Assembly: GCA_963691655.1 (NCBI GenBank)
Contig: OY829326.1
Location: forward strand, 11,334,878-11,398,877
Reading direction: 5' to 3'
DNA: 64,000 nt
Origin: Toxonevra muliebris
Lineage: Eukaryota > Arthropoda > Insecta > Diptera > Pallopteridae
The notes under the pieces are model-generated. The model ran no database searches and was not told the DNA's origin. It saw only the letters and a list, made by a program, of their open reading frames with translations. The translations under genes and the position numbers were made by a program. Each line of letters opens with the position of its first letter. Position 1 is the first letter of the stretch. Positions 37,801 to 50,620 of the stretch are shown here, piece by piece.

Positions 37801-39612
37801 GTATAAAACGTCTTCTCCCCTATAGAAAAGGTGTCTGCGACAGTATAAAACGTCAGTATAGAACGTCTTCTCTCCTATAGAAAAGGTGTCTCCGACAGTA
37901 TAAAACGTCTTCTCCCCTATAGAAAAGGTGTCTCCGACAGTATAAAACGTCTTCTCCCCTATAGAAAAGGTGTCTGCGACAGTATAAAACGTCTTCTCCC
38001 CTATAGAAAAGGTGTCTCCGACAGTATAAAACGTCCTCTCTCCTATAAAAAAAGGTGTCTCCGACAGTATAAAACGTCTTCTCCCCTATAGAAAAGGTGT
38101 CTGCGACAGTATAAAACGTCAGTATAGAACGTCTTCTCTCCTATAGAAAAGGTGTCTCCGACAGTATAAAACGTCAGTATAAAACGTCTTCTCTCCTATA
38201 GAAAAGGTGTCTCCGACAGTATAAAACGTCTTCTCCCCTATAGAAAAGGTGTCTGCGACAGTATAAAACGTCTTCTCCCCTATAGAAAAGGTGTCTCCGA
38301 CAGTTCAAAACGTCTTCTCTCCTATAGAAAAGGTGTCTGCGACAGTATAAAACGTCAGTATAAAACGTCTTCTCTCCTGTAGAAAAGGTGTCTCCGACAG
38401 TATAAAACGTCAGTATAAAACGTCTTCTCTCCTATAGAAAAGGTGTCTGCGACAGTATAAAACGTCTTCTCCCCTATAGAAAAGGTGTCTCCGACAGTAT
38501 AAAACGTCTTCTCCCCTATAGAAAAGGTGTCTCCGACAGTATAAAACGTCTTCTCCCCTATGGAAAAGGTGTCTGCGACAGTATAAAACGTCTTCTCTCC
38601 TATAGAAAAGGTGTCTCCGACAGTATAAAACGTCTTCTCCCCTATAGAAAAGGTATCTCCGACAGTATAAAACGTCTTCTCCCCTATAGAAAAGGTGTCT
38701 CCGACAGTATAAAACGTCTTCTCCCCTATAGAAAAGGTGTCTGCGACAGTATAAAACGTCTTCTCCCCTATAGAAAAGGTGTCTCCGACAGTATAAAACG
38801 TCTTCTCTCCTATAGAAAAGGTGTCTGCGACAGTATAAAACGTCTTCTCCCCAATAGAAAAGGTGTCTCCGACAGTTCAAAACGTCTTCTCTCCTATAGA
38901 AAAGGTGTCTGCGACAGTATAAAACGTCAGTATAAAACGTCTTCTCTCCTATAGAAAAGGTGTCTCCGACAGTATAAAACGTCAGTATAAAACGTCTTCT
39001 CTCCTATAGAAAAGGTGTCTGCGACAGTATAAAACGTCTTCTCCCCTATAGAAAAGGTGTCTCCGACAGTATAAAACGTCTTCTCCCCTATAGAAAAGGT
39101 GTCTCCGACAGTATAAAACGTCTTCTCCCCTATAGAAAAGGTGTCTGCGACAGTATAAAACGTCTTCTCCCCTATAGAAAAGGTGTCTCCGACAGTATAA
39201 AACGTCTTCTCCCCTATAGAAAAGGTGTCTCCGACAGTATAAAACGTCTTCTCTCCTATACAAAAGGTGTCTCCGACAGTATAAAACGTCTTCTCCCCTA
39301 TAGAAAAGGTGTCTCCGACAGTATAAAACGTCTTCTCTCCTATAGAAAAGGTGTCTCCGACAGTATAAAACGTCTTCTCTCCTATAGAAAAGGTTTCTCC
39401 GACAGTATAAAACGTCCTCTCTCCTATAAAAAAGGTGTCTCCGACAGTATAAAACGTCTTCTCCCCTATAGAAAAGGTGTCTCCGACAGTATAAAACGTC
39501 TTCTCCCCTATAGAAAAGGTATCTCCGACAGTATAAAACGTCCTCTCTCCTATAAAAAAGGTGTCTCCGACAGTATAAAACGTCTTCTCCCCTATAGAAA
39601 AGGTGTCTGCGA

Positions 39613-39651
39613 CAGTATAAAACGTCAGTATAAAACGTCAGTATAAAACGT
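39613..39651. repeat. Triple 13-mer CAGTATAAAACGT
   Basis: Three perfect consecutive copies of the 13-mer (39,613-39,625, 39,626-39,638, 39,639-39,651), giving a 68-bp unit. Elsewhere in region E the 13-mer is only doubled. It shows that the 13-bp step can be repeated, as expected for slippage or short-tract unequal exchange. Confidence 0.95.
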
Positions 39652-41799
39652 CTTCTCCCCTATAGAAAAGGTGTCTCCGACAGTATAAAACGTCCTCTCT
39701 CCTATAAAAAAGGTGTCTCCGACAGTATAAAACGTCTTCTCCCCTATAGAAAAGGTGTCTGCGACAGTATAAAACGTCAGTATAGAACGTCTTCTCTCCT
39801 ATAGAAAAGGTGTCTCCGACAGTATAAAACGTCTTCTCTCCTATAGAAAAGGTGTCTCCGACAGTATAAAACGTCTTCTCTCCTATAGAAAAGGTTTCTC
39901 CGACAGTATAAAACGTCTTCTCTCCTATAGAAAAGGTGTCTCCGACAGTATAAAACGTCTTCTCTCCTATAGAAAAGGTGTCTGCGACAGTATAAAACGT
40001 CTTCTCTCCTATAGAAAAGGTGTCTGCGACAGTATAAAATGTCTTCTCCCCTATAGAAAAGGTGTCTGCGACAGTATAAAACGTCTTCTCTCCTATAGAA
40101 AAGGTTTCTCCGACAGTATAAAGCGTCTTCTCCCCTATAGAAAAGGTTTCTCCGACAGTATAAAACGTCTTCTCCCCTATAGAAAAGGTGTCTGCGACAG
40201 TATAAAACGTCTTCTCCCCTATAGAAAAGGTGTCTCCGACAGTATAAAACGTCTACTCTCCTATAGAAAAGGTGTCTCCGACAGTATAAAACGTCAGTAT
40301 AAAACGTCTTCTCTCCTATAGAAAAGGTGTCTCCGACAGTATAAAACGTCTTCTACCCTATAGAAAAGGTGTCTGCGACAGTATAAAACGTCTTCTCCCC
40401 TATAGAAAAGGTGTCTCCGACAGTATAAAACGTCTTCTCCCCTATAGAAAAGGTGTCTGCGACAGTATAAAACGTCTTCTCCCCTATAGAAAAGGTGTCT
40501 CCGACAGTATAAAACGTCTTCTCCCCTATAGAAAAGGTGTCTCCGACAGTATAAAACGTCCTCTCTCCTATAAAAAAGGTGTCTCCGACAGTATAAAACG
40601 TCTTCTCCCCTATAGAAAAGGTGTCTGCGACAGTATAAAACGTCAGTATAGAACGTCTTCTCTCCTATAGAAAAGGTGTATCCGACAGTATAAAACGTCA
40701 GTATAAAACGTCTTCTCCCCTATAGAAAAGGTGTCTGCGACAGTATAAAACGTCTTCTCCCCTATAGAAAAGGTGTCTCCGACAGTATAAAACGTCTTCT
40801 CTCCTATAGAAAAGGTGTCTCCGACAGTATAAAACGTCTTCTCTCCTATAGAAAAGGTGTCTCCGACAGTATAAAACGTCTTCTCTCCTATAGAAAAGGT
40901 TTCTCCGACAGTATAAAACGTCCTCTCTCCTATAAAAAAGGTGTCTCCGACAGTATAAAACGTCTTCTCCCCTATAGAAAAGGTGTCTCCGACAGTATAA
41001 AACGTCTTCTCTCCTATAGAAAAGGTGTCTCCGACAGTATAAAACGTCTTCTCTCCTATAGAAAAGGTGTCTCCGACAGTATAAAACGTCTTCTCTCCTG
41101 TAGAAAAGGTGTCTCCGACAGTATAAAACGTCTTCTCTCCTATAGAAAAGGTTTCTCCGACAGTATAAAACGTCTTCTCTCCTATAGAAAAGGTGTCTCC
41201 GACAGTATAAAACGTCTTCTCTCCTATAGAAAAGGTGTCTGCGACAGTATAAAACGTCTTCTCTCCTATAGAAAAGGTGTCTGCGACAGTATAAAACGTC
41301 TTCTCCCCTATAGAAAAGGTTTCTCCGACAGTATAAAACGTCTTCTCCCCTATAGAAAAGGTTTCTCCGACAGTATAAAACGTCTTCTCCCCTATAGAAA
41401 AGGTTTCTCCGACAGTATAAAACGTCTTCTCCCCTATAGAAAAGGTTTCTCCGACAGTATAAAACGTCTTCTCCCCTATAGAAAAGGTTTCTCCGACAGT
41501 ATAAAACGTCTTCTCTCCTATAGAAAAGGTGTCTGCGACAGTATAAAACGTCTTCTCCCCTATAGAAAAGGTGTCTGCGACAGTATAAAACGTCTTCTCC
41601 CCTATAGAAAAGGTGTCTGCGACAGTATAAAACGTCTTCTCCCCTATAGAAAAGGTGTCTGCGACAGTATAAAACGTCTTCTCCCCTATAGAAAAGGTTT
41701 CTCCGACAGTATAAAACGTCTTCTCCCCTATAGAAAAGGTGTCTCCGACAGTATAAAACGTCTTCTCTCCTATACAAAAGGTGTCTGCGACAGTATAAA

Positions 41800-44290
41800 A
41801 CGTCTTCTCTCCTATAGAAAAGGTGTCTGCGACAGTATAAAACGTCTTCTCCCCTATAGAAAAGGTGTCTCCGACAGTATAAAACGTCTTCTCCCCTATA
41901 GAAAAGGTGTCTCCGACAGTATAAAACGTCTTCTCCCCTATGGAAAAGGTGTCTGCGACAGTATAAAACGTCTTCTCCCCTATAGAAAAGGTTTCTCCGA
42001 CAGTATAAAACGTCTTCTCTCCTATAGAAAAGGTATCTCCGACAGTATAAAACGTCTTCTCCCCTATAGAAAAGGTGTCTCCGACAGTATAAAACGTCTT
42101 CTCTCCTATAGAAAAGGTGTCTCCGACAGTATAAAACGTCTTCTCTCCTATAGAAAAGGTGTCTCCGACAGTATAAAACGTCTTCTCCCCTATAGAAAAG
42201 GTTTCTCCGACAGTATAAAACGTCTTCTCCCCTATAGAAAAGGTGTCTCCGACAGTATAAAACGTCTTCTCCCCTATAGAAAAGGTGTCTCCGACAGTAT
42301 AAAACGTCTTCTCCCCTATAGAAAAGGTGTCTCCGACAGTATAAAACGTCTTCTCCCCTATAGAAAAGGTTTCTCCGACAGTATAAAACGTCTTCTCCCC
42401 TATAGAAAAGGTGTCTCCGACAGTATAAAACGTCTTCTCTCCTATAGAAAAGGTGTCTGCGACAGTATAAAACGTCTTCTCCCCTATAGAAAAGGTGTCT
42501 CCGACAGTATTAAACGTCTTCTCTCCTATAGAAAAGGTTTCTCCGACAGTATAAAACGTCTTCTCTCCTATAGAAAAGGTGTCTGCGACAGTATAAAACG
42601 TCTTCTCCCCTATAGAAAAGGTGTCTGCGACAGTATAAAACGTCTTCTCCCCTATAGAAAAGGTGTCTCCGACAGTATAAAACGTCTTCTCCCCTATAGA
42701 AAAGGTGTCTGCGACAGTATAAAACGTCTTCTCCCCTATAGAAAAGGTGTCTGCGACAGTATAAAACGTCTTCTCCCCTATAGAAAAGGTGTCTCCGACA
42801 GTATTAAACGTCTTCTCTCCTATAGAAAAGGTTTCTCCGACAGTATAAAACGTCTTCTCTCCTATAGAAAAGGTGTCTGCGACAGTATAAAACGTCTTCT
42901 CCCCTATAGAAAAGGTGTCTGCGACAGTATAAAACGTCTTCTCCCCTATAGAAAAGGTGTCTCCGACAGTATAAAACGTCTTCTCCCCTATAGAAAAGGT
43001 GTCTGCGACAGTATAAAACGTCTTCTCCCCTATAGAAAAGGTGTCTCCGACAGTATAAAACGTCTTCTCCCCTATAGAAAAGGTGTCTCCGACAGTATAA
43101 AACGTCTTCTCTCCTATACAAAAGGTGTCTCCGACAGTATAAAACGTCTTCTCCCCTATAGAAAAGGTGTCTCCGACAGTATAAAACGTCTTCTCTCCTA
43201 TAGAAAAGGTGTCTCCGACAGTATAAAACGTCTTCTCTCCTATAGAAAAGGTTTCTCCGACAGTATAAAACGTCCTCTCTCCTATAAAAAAGGTGTCTCC
43301 GACAGTATAAAACGTCTTCTCCCCTATAGAAAAGGTGTCTCCGACAGTATAAAACGTCTTCTCCCCTATAGAAAAGGTGTCTCCGACAGTATAAAACGTC
43401 CTCTCTCCTATAAAAAAGGTGTCTCCGACAGTATAAAACGTCTTCTCCCCTATAGAAAAGGTGTCTGCGACAGTATAAAACGTCAGTATAGAACGTCTTC
43501 TCTCCTATAGAAAAGGTGTCTCCGACAGTATAAAACGTCTTCTCCCCTATAGAAAAGGTGTCTGCGACAGTATAAAACGTCTTCTCCCCTATAGAAAAGG
43601 TGTCTCCGACAGTATAAAACGTCTTCTCCCCTATAGAAAAGGTGTCTGCGACAGTATAAAACGTCTTCTCCCCTATAGAAAAGGTGTCTCCGACAGTATA
43701 AAACGTCCTCTCTCCTATAAAAAAGGTGTCTGCGACAGTATAAAACGTCAGTATAAAACGTCTTCTCTCCTATAGAAAAGGTGTCTCCGACAGTATAAAA
43801 CGTCAGTATAAAACGTCTTCTCTCCTATAGAAAAGGTGTCTGCGACAGTATAAAACGTCTTCTCCCCTATAGAAAAGGTGTCTCCGACAGTATAAAACGT
43901 CCTCTCTCCTATAAAAAAGGTGTCTGCGACAGTATAAAACGTCAGTATAAAACGTCTTCTCCCCTATAGAAAAGGTGTCTGCGACAGTATAAAACGTCAG
44001 TATAGAACGTCTTCTCTCCTATAGAAAAGGTGTCTCCGACAGTATAAAACGTCAGTATAAAACGTCTTCTCTCCTATAGAAAAGGTGTCTCCGACAGTAT
44101 AAAACGTCTTCTCCCCTATAGAAAAGGTGTCTGCGACAGTATAAAACGTCTTCTCCCCTATAGAAAAGGTGTCTCCGACAGTTCAAAACGTCTTCTCTCC
44201 TATAGAAAAGGTGTCTGCGACAGTATAAAACGTCAGTATAAAACGTCTTCTCTCCTATAGAAAAGGTGTCTCCGACAGTATAAAACGTCA
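41800..44290. repeat. Higher-order ~2.4-kb repeat, copy 1
   Basis: Shared markers with the next copy: CTCCCCTATGG with G37 (TGG at 41,941 versus 44,439, offset 2,498), two GTATTAAACG units (42,509 and 42,803, offset 2,330), CAGTATAGAACG (43,483, offset 2,288), and paired 13-bp insertions (43,748 and following, offset 2,414). Offset steps of 168, 42 and 126 bp equal 4, 1 and 3 units, so the copies differ by whole-unit gains and losses. Confidence 0.8.
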
Positions 44291-44294
44291 GTAT

Positions 44295-46700
44295 AAAACG
44301 TCTTCTCTCCTATAGAAAAGGTGTCTGCGACAGTATAAAACGTCTTCTCCCCTATAGAAAAGGTGTCTCCGACAGTATAAAACGTCTTCTCCCCTATAGA
44401 AAAGGTGTCTCCGACAGTATAAAACGTCTTCTCCCCTATGGAAAAGGTGTCTGCGACAGTATAAAACGTCTTCTCCCCTATAGAAAAGGTTTCTCCGACA
44501 GTATAAAACGTCTTCTCTCCTATAGAAAAGGTATCTCCGACAGTATAAAACGTCTTCTCCCCTATAGAAAAGGTGTCTCCGACAGTATAAAACGTCTTCT
44601 CTCCTATAGAAAAGGTGTCTCCGACAGTATAAAACGTCTTCTCTCCTATAGAAAAGGTGTCTCCGACAGTATAAAACGTCTTCTCCCCTATAGAAAAGGT
44701 TTCTCCGACAGTATAAAACGTCTTCTCCCCTATAGAAAAGGTGTCTCCGACAGTATAAAACGTCTTCTCTCCTATAGAAAAGGTGTCTGCGACAGTATAA
44801 AACGTCTTCTCCCCTATAGAAAAGGTGTCTCCGACAGTATTAAACGTCTTCTCTCCTATAGAAAAGGTTTCTCCGACAGTATAAAACGTCTTCTCTCCTA
44901 TAGAAAAGGTGTCTGCGACAGTATAAAACGTCTTCTCCCCTATAGAAAAGGTGTCTGCGACAGTATAAAACGTCTTCTCCCCTATAGAAAAGGTGTCTCC
45001 GACAGTATAAAACGTCTTCTCCCCTATAGAAAAGGTGTCTGCGACAGTATAAAACGTCTTCTCCCCTATAGAAAAGGTGTCTGCGACAGTATAAAACGTC
45101 TTCTCCCCTATAGAAAAGGTGTCTCCGACAGTATTAAACGTCTTCTCTCCTATAGAAAAGGTTTCTCCGACAGTATAAAACGTCTTCTCTCCTATAGAAA
45201 AGGTGTCTGCGACAGTATAAAACGTCTTCTCCCCTATAGAAAAGGTGTCTGCGACAGTATAAAACGTCTTCTCCCCTATAGAAAAGGTGTCTCCGACAGT
45301 ATAAAACGTCTTCTCCCCTATAGAAAAGGTGTCTGCGACAGTATAAAACGTCTTCTCCCCTATAGAAAAGGTGTCTCCGACAGTATAAAACGTCTTCTCT
45401 CCTATACAAAAGGTGTCTCCGACAGTATAAAACGTCTTCTCCCCTATAGAAAAGGTGTCTCCGACAGTATAAAACGTCTTCTCTCCTATAGAAAAGGTGT
45501 CTCCGACAGTATAAAACGTCTTCTCTCCTATAGAAAAGGTTTCTCCGACAGTATAAAACGTCCTCTCTCCTATAAAAAAGGTGTCTCCGACAGTATAAAA
45601 CGTCTTCTCCCCTATAGAAAAGGTGTCTCCGACAGTATAAAACGTCTTCTCCCCTATAGAAAAGGTGTCTCCGACAGTATAAAACGTCCTCTCTCCTATA
45701 AAAAAGGTGTCTCCGACAGTATAAAACGTCTTCTCCCCTATAGAAAAGGTGTCTGCGACAGTATAAAACGTCAGTATAGAACGTCTTCTCTCCTATAGAA
45801 AAGGTGTCTCCGACAGTATAAAACGTCTTCTCCCCTATAGAAAAGGTGTCTCCGACAGTATAAAACGTCTTCTCCCCTATAGAAAAGGTGTCTCCGACAG
45901 TATAAAACGTCTTCTCTCCTATAGAAAAGGTGTCTGCGACAGTATAAAACGTCTTCTCTCCTATAGAAAAGGTGTCTCCGACAGTTCAAAACGTCTTCTC
46001 CCCTATAGAAAAGGTGTCTCCGACAGTATAAAACGTCTTCTCCCCTATAGAAAAGGTGTCTGCGACAGTATAAAACGTCTTCTCCCCTATAGAAAAGGTG
46101 TCTCCGACAGTATAAAACGTCCTCTCTCCTATAAAAAAGGTGTCTGCGACAGTATAAAACGTCAGTATAAAACGTCTTCTCTCCTATAGAAAAGGTGTCT
46201 CCGACAGTATAAAACGTCAGTATAAAACGTCTTCTCTCCTATAGAAAAGGTGTCTGCGACAGTATAAAACGTCTTCTCCCCTATAGAAAAGGTGTCTCCG
46301 ACAGTATAAAACGTCCTCTCTCCTATAAAAAAGGTGTCTGCGACAGTATAAAACGTCAGTATAAAACGTCTTCTCCCCTATAGAAAAGGTGTCTGCGACA
46401 GTATAAAACGTCAGTATAGAACGTCTTCTCTCCTATAGAAAAGGTGTCTCCGACAGTATAAAACGTCAGTATAAAACGTCTTCTCTCCTATAGAAAAGGT
46501 GTCTCCGACAGTATAAAACGTCTTCTCCCCTATAGAAAAGGTGTCTGCGACAGTATAAAACGTCTTCTCCCCTATAGAAAAGGTGTCTCCGACAGTTCAA
46601 AACGTCTTCTCTCCTATAGAAAAGGTGTCTGCGACAGTATAAAACGTCAGTATAAAACGTCTTCTCTCCTATAGAAAAGGTGTCTCCGACAGTATAAAAC
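44295..46700. repeat. Higher-order ~2.4-kb repeat, copy 2
   Basis: Follows copy 1 directly, with the same succession: 13-bp insertion, CCCCTATGG(G37), GTTTCTCC, GTATCTCC, two GTATTAAACG units (44,839 and 45,133), TATACAAAAGG, CCTCTCTCC units, CAGTATAGAACG (45,771), then 13-bp insertion pairs and GTTCAAAACG (46,593). It lacks four units that copy 1 has near 42,200-42,400. Confidence 0.8.
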
Positions 46701-46702
46701 GT

Positions 46703-48120
46703 CAGTATAAAACGTCTTCTCTCCTATAGAAAAGGTGTCTGCGACAGTATAAAACGTCTTCTCCCCTATAGAAAAGGTGTCTCCGACAGTATAAAACGTC
46801 TTCTCCCCTATAGAAAAGGTGTCTCCGACAGTATAAAACGTCTTCTCCCCTATGGAAAAGGTGTCTGCGACAGTATAAAACGTCTTCTCTCCTATAGAAA
46901 AGGTATCTCCGACAGTATAAAACGTCTTCTCCCCTATAGAAAAGGTGTCTCCGACAGTATAAAACGTCTTCTCCCCTATAGAAAAGGTGTCTGCGACAGT
47001 ATAAAACGTCTTCTCCCCTATAGAAAAGGTGTCTCCGACAGTATAAAACGTCTTCTCTCCTATAGAAAAGGTGTCTGCGACAGTATAAAACGTCTTCTCC
47101 CCAATAGAAAAGGTGTCTCCGACAGTTCAAAACGTCTTCTCTCCTATAGAAAAGGTGTCTGCGACAGTATAAAACGTCAGTATAAAACGTCTTCTCTCCT
47201 ATAGAAAAGGTGTCTCCGACAGTATAAAACGTCAGTATAAAACGTCTTCTCTCCTATAGAAAAGGTGTCTGCGACAGTATAAAACGTCTTCTCCCCTATA
47301 GAAAAGGTGTCTCCGACAGTATAAAACGTCTTCTCCCCTATAGAAAAGGTGTCTCCGACAGTATAAAACGTCTTCTCCCCTATGGAAAAGGTGTCTGCGA
47401 CAGTATAAAACGTCTTCTCTCCTATAGAAAAGGTGTCTCCGACAGTATAAAACGTCTTCTCTCCTATAGAAAAGGTGTCTCCGACAGTATAAAACGTCTT
47501 CTCCCCTATAGAAAAGGTATCTCCGACAGTATAAAACGTCTTCTCCCCTATAGAAAAGGTGTCTCCGACAGTATAAAACGTCTTCTCCCCTATGGAAAAG
47601 GTGTCTGCGACAGTATAAAACGTCTTCTCCCCTATAGAAAAGGTTTCTCCGACAGTATAAAACGTCTTCTCTCCTATAGAAAAGGTGTCTCCGACAGTAT
47701 AAAACGTCTTCTCCCCTATAGAAAAGGTATCTCCGACAGTATAAAACGTCTTCTCTCCTATAGAAAAGGTGTCTCCGACAGTATAAAATGTCTTCTCCCC
47801 TATAGAAAAGGTGTCTGCGACAGTATAAAACGTCTTCTCTCCTATAGAAAAGGTGTCTCCGACAGTATAAAACGTCTTCTCCCCTATAGAAAAGGTTTCT
47901 CCGACAGTATAAAACGTCTTCTCCCCTATAGAAAAGGTGTCTCCGACAGTATAAAACGTCTTCTCTCCTATAGAAAAGGTGTCTGCGACAGTATAAAACG
48001 TCTTCTCCCCTATAGAAAAGGTGTCTCCGACAGTATTAAACGTCTTCTCTCCTATAGAAAAGGTTTCTCCGACAGTATAAAACGTCTTCTCTCCTATAGA
48101 AAAGGTGTCTGCGACAGTAT
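46703..48120. repeat. Higher-order ~2.4-kb repeat, partial copy 3
   Basis: Starts like the other two copies after a 13-bp insertion (G37, two C37, CCCCTATGG with G37, then GTATCTCC). It has GTTCAAAACG at 47,125, repeats its own start after 47,233, and reaches a GTATTAAACG unit at 48,033 followed by GTTTCTCC. It is rearranged relative to copies 1 and 2, so the boundaries are approximate. Confidence 0.6.
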
Positions 48121-48679
48121 AAAACGTCTTCTCTCCTATAGAAAAGGTGTCTGCGACAGTATAAAACGTCTTCTCCCCTATAGAAAAGGTGTCTGCGACA
48201 GTATAAAACGTCTTCTCCCCTATAGAAAAGGTGTCTCCGACAGTATAAAACGTCTTCTCCCCTATAGAAAAGGTGTCTGCGACAGTATAAAACGTCTTCT
48301 CCCCTATAGAAAAGGTGTCTCCGACAGTATAAAACGTCTTCTCCCTTATAGAAAAGGTATCTCCGACAGTATAAAACGTCTTCTCCCCTATAGAAAAGGT
48401 GTCTGCGACAGTATAAAACGTCTTCTCCCCTATAGAAAAGGTGTCTGCGACAGTATAAAACGTCTTCTCCCCTATAGAAAAGGTGTCTCCGACAGTATAA
48501 AACGTCTTCTCCCCTATGGAAAAGGTGTCTGCGACAGTATAAAACGTCTTCTCTCCTATAGAAAAGGTGTCTCCGACAGTATAAAACGTCTTCTTCCCTA
48601 TAGAAAAGGTGTCTCCGACAGTATAAAACGTCTTCTCTCCTATAGAAAAGGTGTCTCCGACAGTATAAAACGTCTTCTC

Positions 48680-50620
48680 CCCTATAGAAAAGGTTTCTCC
48701 GACAGTATAAAACGTCTTCTCCCCTATAGAAAAGGTTTCTCCGACAGTATAAAACGTCTTCTCCCCTATAGAAAAGGTTTCTCCGACAGTATAAAACGTC
48801 CTCTCTCCTATAAAAAAGGTGTCTCCGACAGTATAAAACGTCTTCTCCCCTATAGAAAAGGTGTCTGCGACAGTATAAAACGTCTTCTCCCCTATAGAAA
48901 AGGTGTCTCCGACAGTATAAAACGTCTTCTCTCCTATAGAAAAGGTGTCTGCGACAGTATAAAACGTCAGTATAAAACGTCTTCTCTCCTATAGAAAAGG
49001 TGTCTCCGACAGTATAAAATGTCTTCTCCCCTATAGAAAAGGTGTCTGCGACAGTATAAAACGTCTTCTCTCCTATAGAAAAGGTGTCTCCGACAGTATA
49101 AAACGTCTTCTCCCCTATAGAAAAGGTTTCTCCGACAGTATAAAACGTCTTCTCCCCTATAGAAAAGGTTTCTCCGACAGTATAAAACGTCTTCTCCCCT
49201 ATAGAAAAGGTTTCTCCGACAGTATAAAACGTCCTCTCTCCTATAAAAAAGGTGTCTCCGACAGTATAAAACGTCTTCTCCCCTATAGAAAAGGTGTCTG
49301 CGACAGTATAAAACGTCTTCTCCCCTATAGAAAAGGTGTCTCCGACAGTATAAAACGTCTTCTCCCCTATGGAAAAGGTGTCTGCGACAGTATAAAACGT
49401 CTTCTCTCCTATAGAAAAGGTGTCTCCGACAGTATAAAACGTCTTCTCTCCTATAGAAAAGGTGTCTCCGACAGTATAAAACGTCTTCTCCCCTATAGAA
49501 AAGGTGTCTGCGACAGTATAAAACGTCTTCTCCCCTATAGAAAAGGTGTCTCCGACAGTATAAAACGTCTTCTCCCCTATGGAAAAGGTGTCTGCGACAG
49601 TATAAAACGTCTTCTCTCCTATAGAAAAGGTGTCTCCGACAGTATAAAACGTCTTCTTCCCTATAGAAAAGGTGTCTCCGACAGTATAAAACGTCTTCTC
49701 CCTTATAGAAAAGGTATCTCCGACAGTATAAAACGTCTTCTCCCCTATAGAAAAGGTGTCTGCGACAGTATAAAACGTCTTCTCCCCTATAGAAAAGGTG
49801 TCTGCGACAGTATAAAACGTCTTCTCCCCTATAGAAAAGGTGTCTCCGACAGTATAAAACGTCTTCTCCCTTATAGAAAAGGTATCTCCGACAGTATAAA
49901 ACGTCTTCTCCCCTATAGAAAAGGTGTCTGCGACAGTATAAAACGTCTTCTCCCCTATAGAAAAGGTGTCTGCGACAGTATAAAACGTCTTCTCCCCTAT
50001 AGAAAAGGTGTCTCCGACAGTATAAAACGTCTTCTCCCTTATAGAAAAGGTATCTCCGACAGTATAAAACGTCTTCTCCCCTATAGAAAAGGTGTCTGCG
50101 ACAGTATAAAACGTCTTCTCCCCTATAGAAAAGGTGTCTGCGACAGTATAAAACGTCTTCTCCCCTATAGAAAAGGTGTCTCCGACAGTATAAAACGTCT
50201 TCTCCCCTATGGAAAAGGTGTCTGCGACAGTATAAAACGTCTTCTCTCCTATAGAAAAGGTGTCTCCGACAGTATAAAACGTCTTCTTCCCTATAGAAAA
50301 GGTGTCTCCGACAGTATAAAACGTCTTCTCTCCTATAGAAAAGGTGTCTCCGACAGTATAAAACGTCTTCTTCCCTATAGAAAAGGTGTCTCCGACAGTA
50401 TAAAACGTCTTCTCTCCTATAGAAAAGGTGTCTCCGACAGTATAAAACGTCTTCTCCCCTATAGAAAAGGTTTCTCCGACAGTATAAAACGTCTTCTCCC
50501 CTATAGAAAAGGTTTCTCCGACAGTATAAAACGTCTTCTCCCCTATAGAAAAGGTTTCTCCGACAGTATAAAACGTCCTCTCTCCTATAAAAAAGGTGTC
50601 TCCGACAGTATAAAACGTCT
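48680..50620. repeat. Recurring GTTTCTCC x3 + CCTCTCTCC module
   Basis: Three GTTTCTCC units followed by a CCTCTCTCC/ATAAAAAAGG unit occur three times, with CCTCTCTCC starting at 48,800, 49,233 and 50,577. The first spacing is 433 bp (10 units plus one 13-bp insertion at 48,968). The second is 1,344 bp, exactly 32 units. Confidence 0.8.
49701..50210. repeat. 168-bp tetramer, three tandem copies
   Basis: A four-unit block (CCCTTATAG with GTATCTCC, then G37, G37, C37) repeats in tandem: CCTTATAG starts at 49,701, 49,869 and 50,037, each exactly 168 bp apart. A single related block begins near 48,346. This is a clear local higher-order repeat. Confidence 0.88.
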
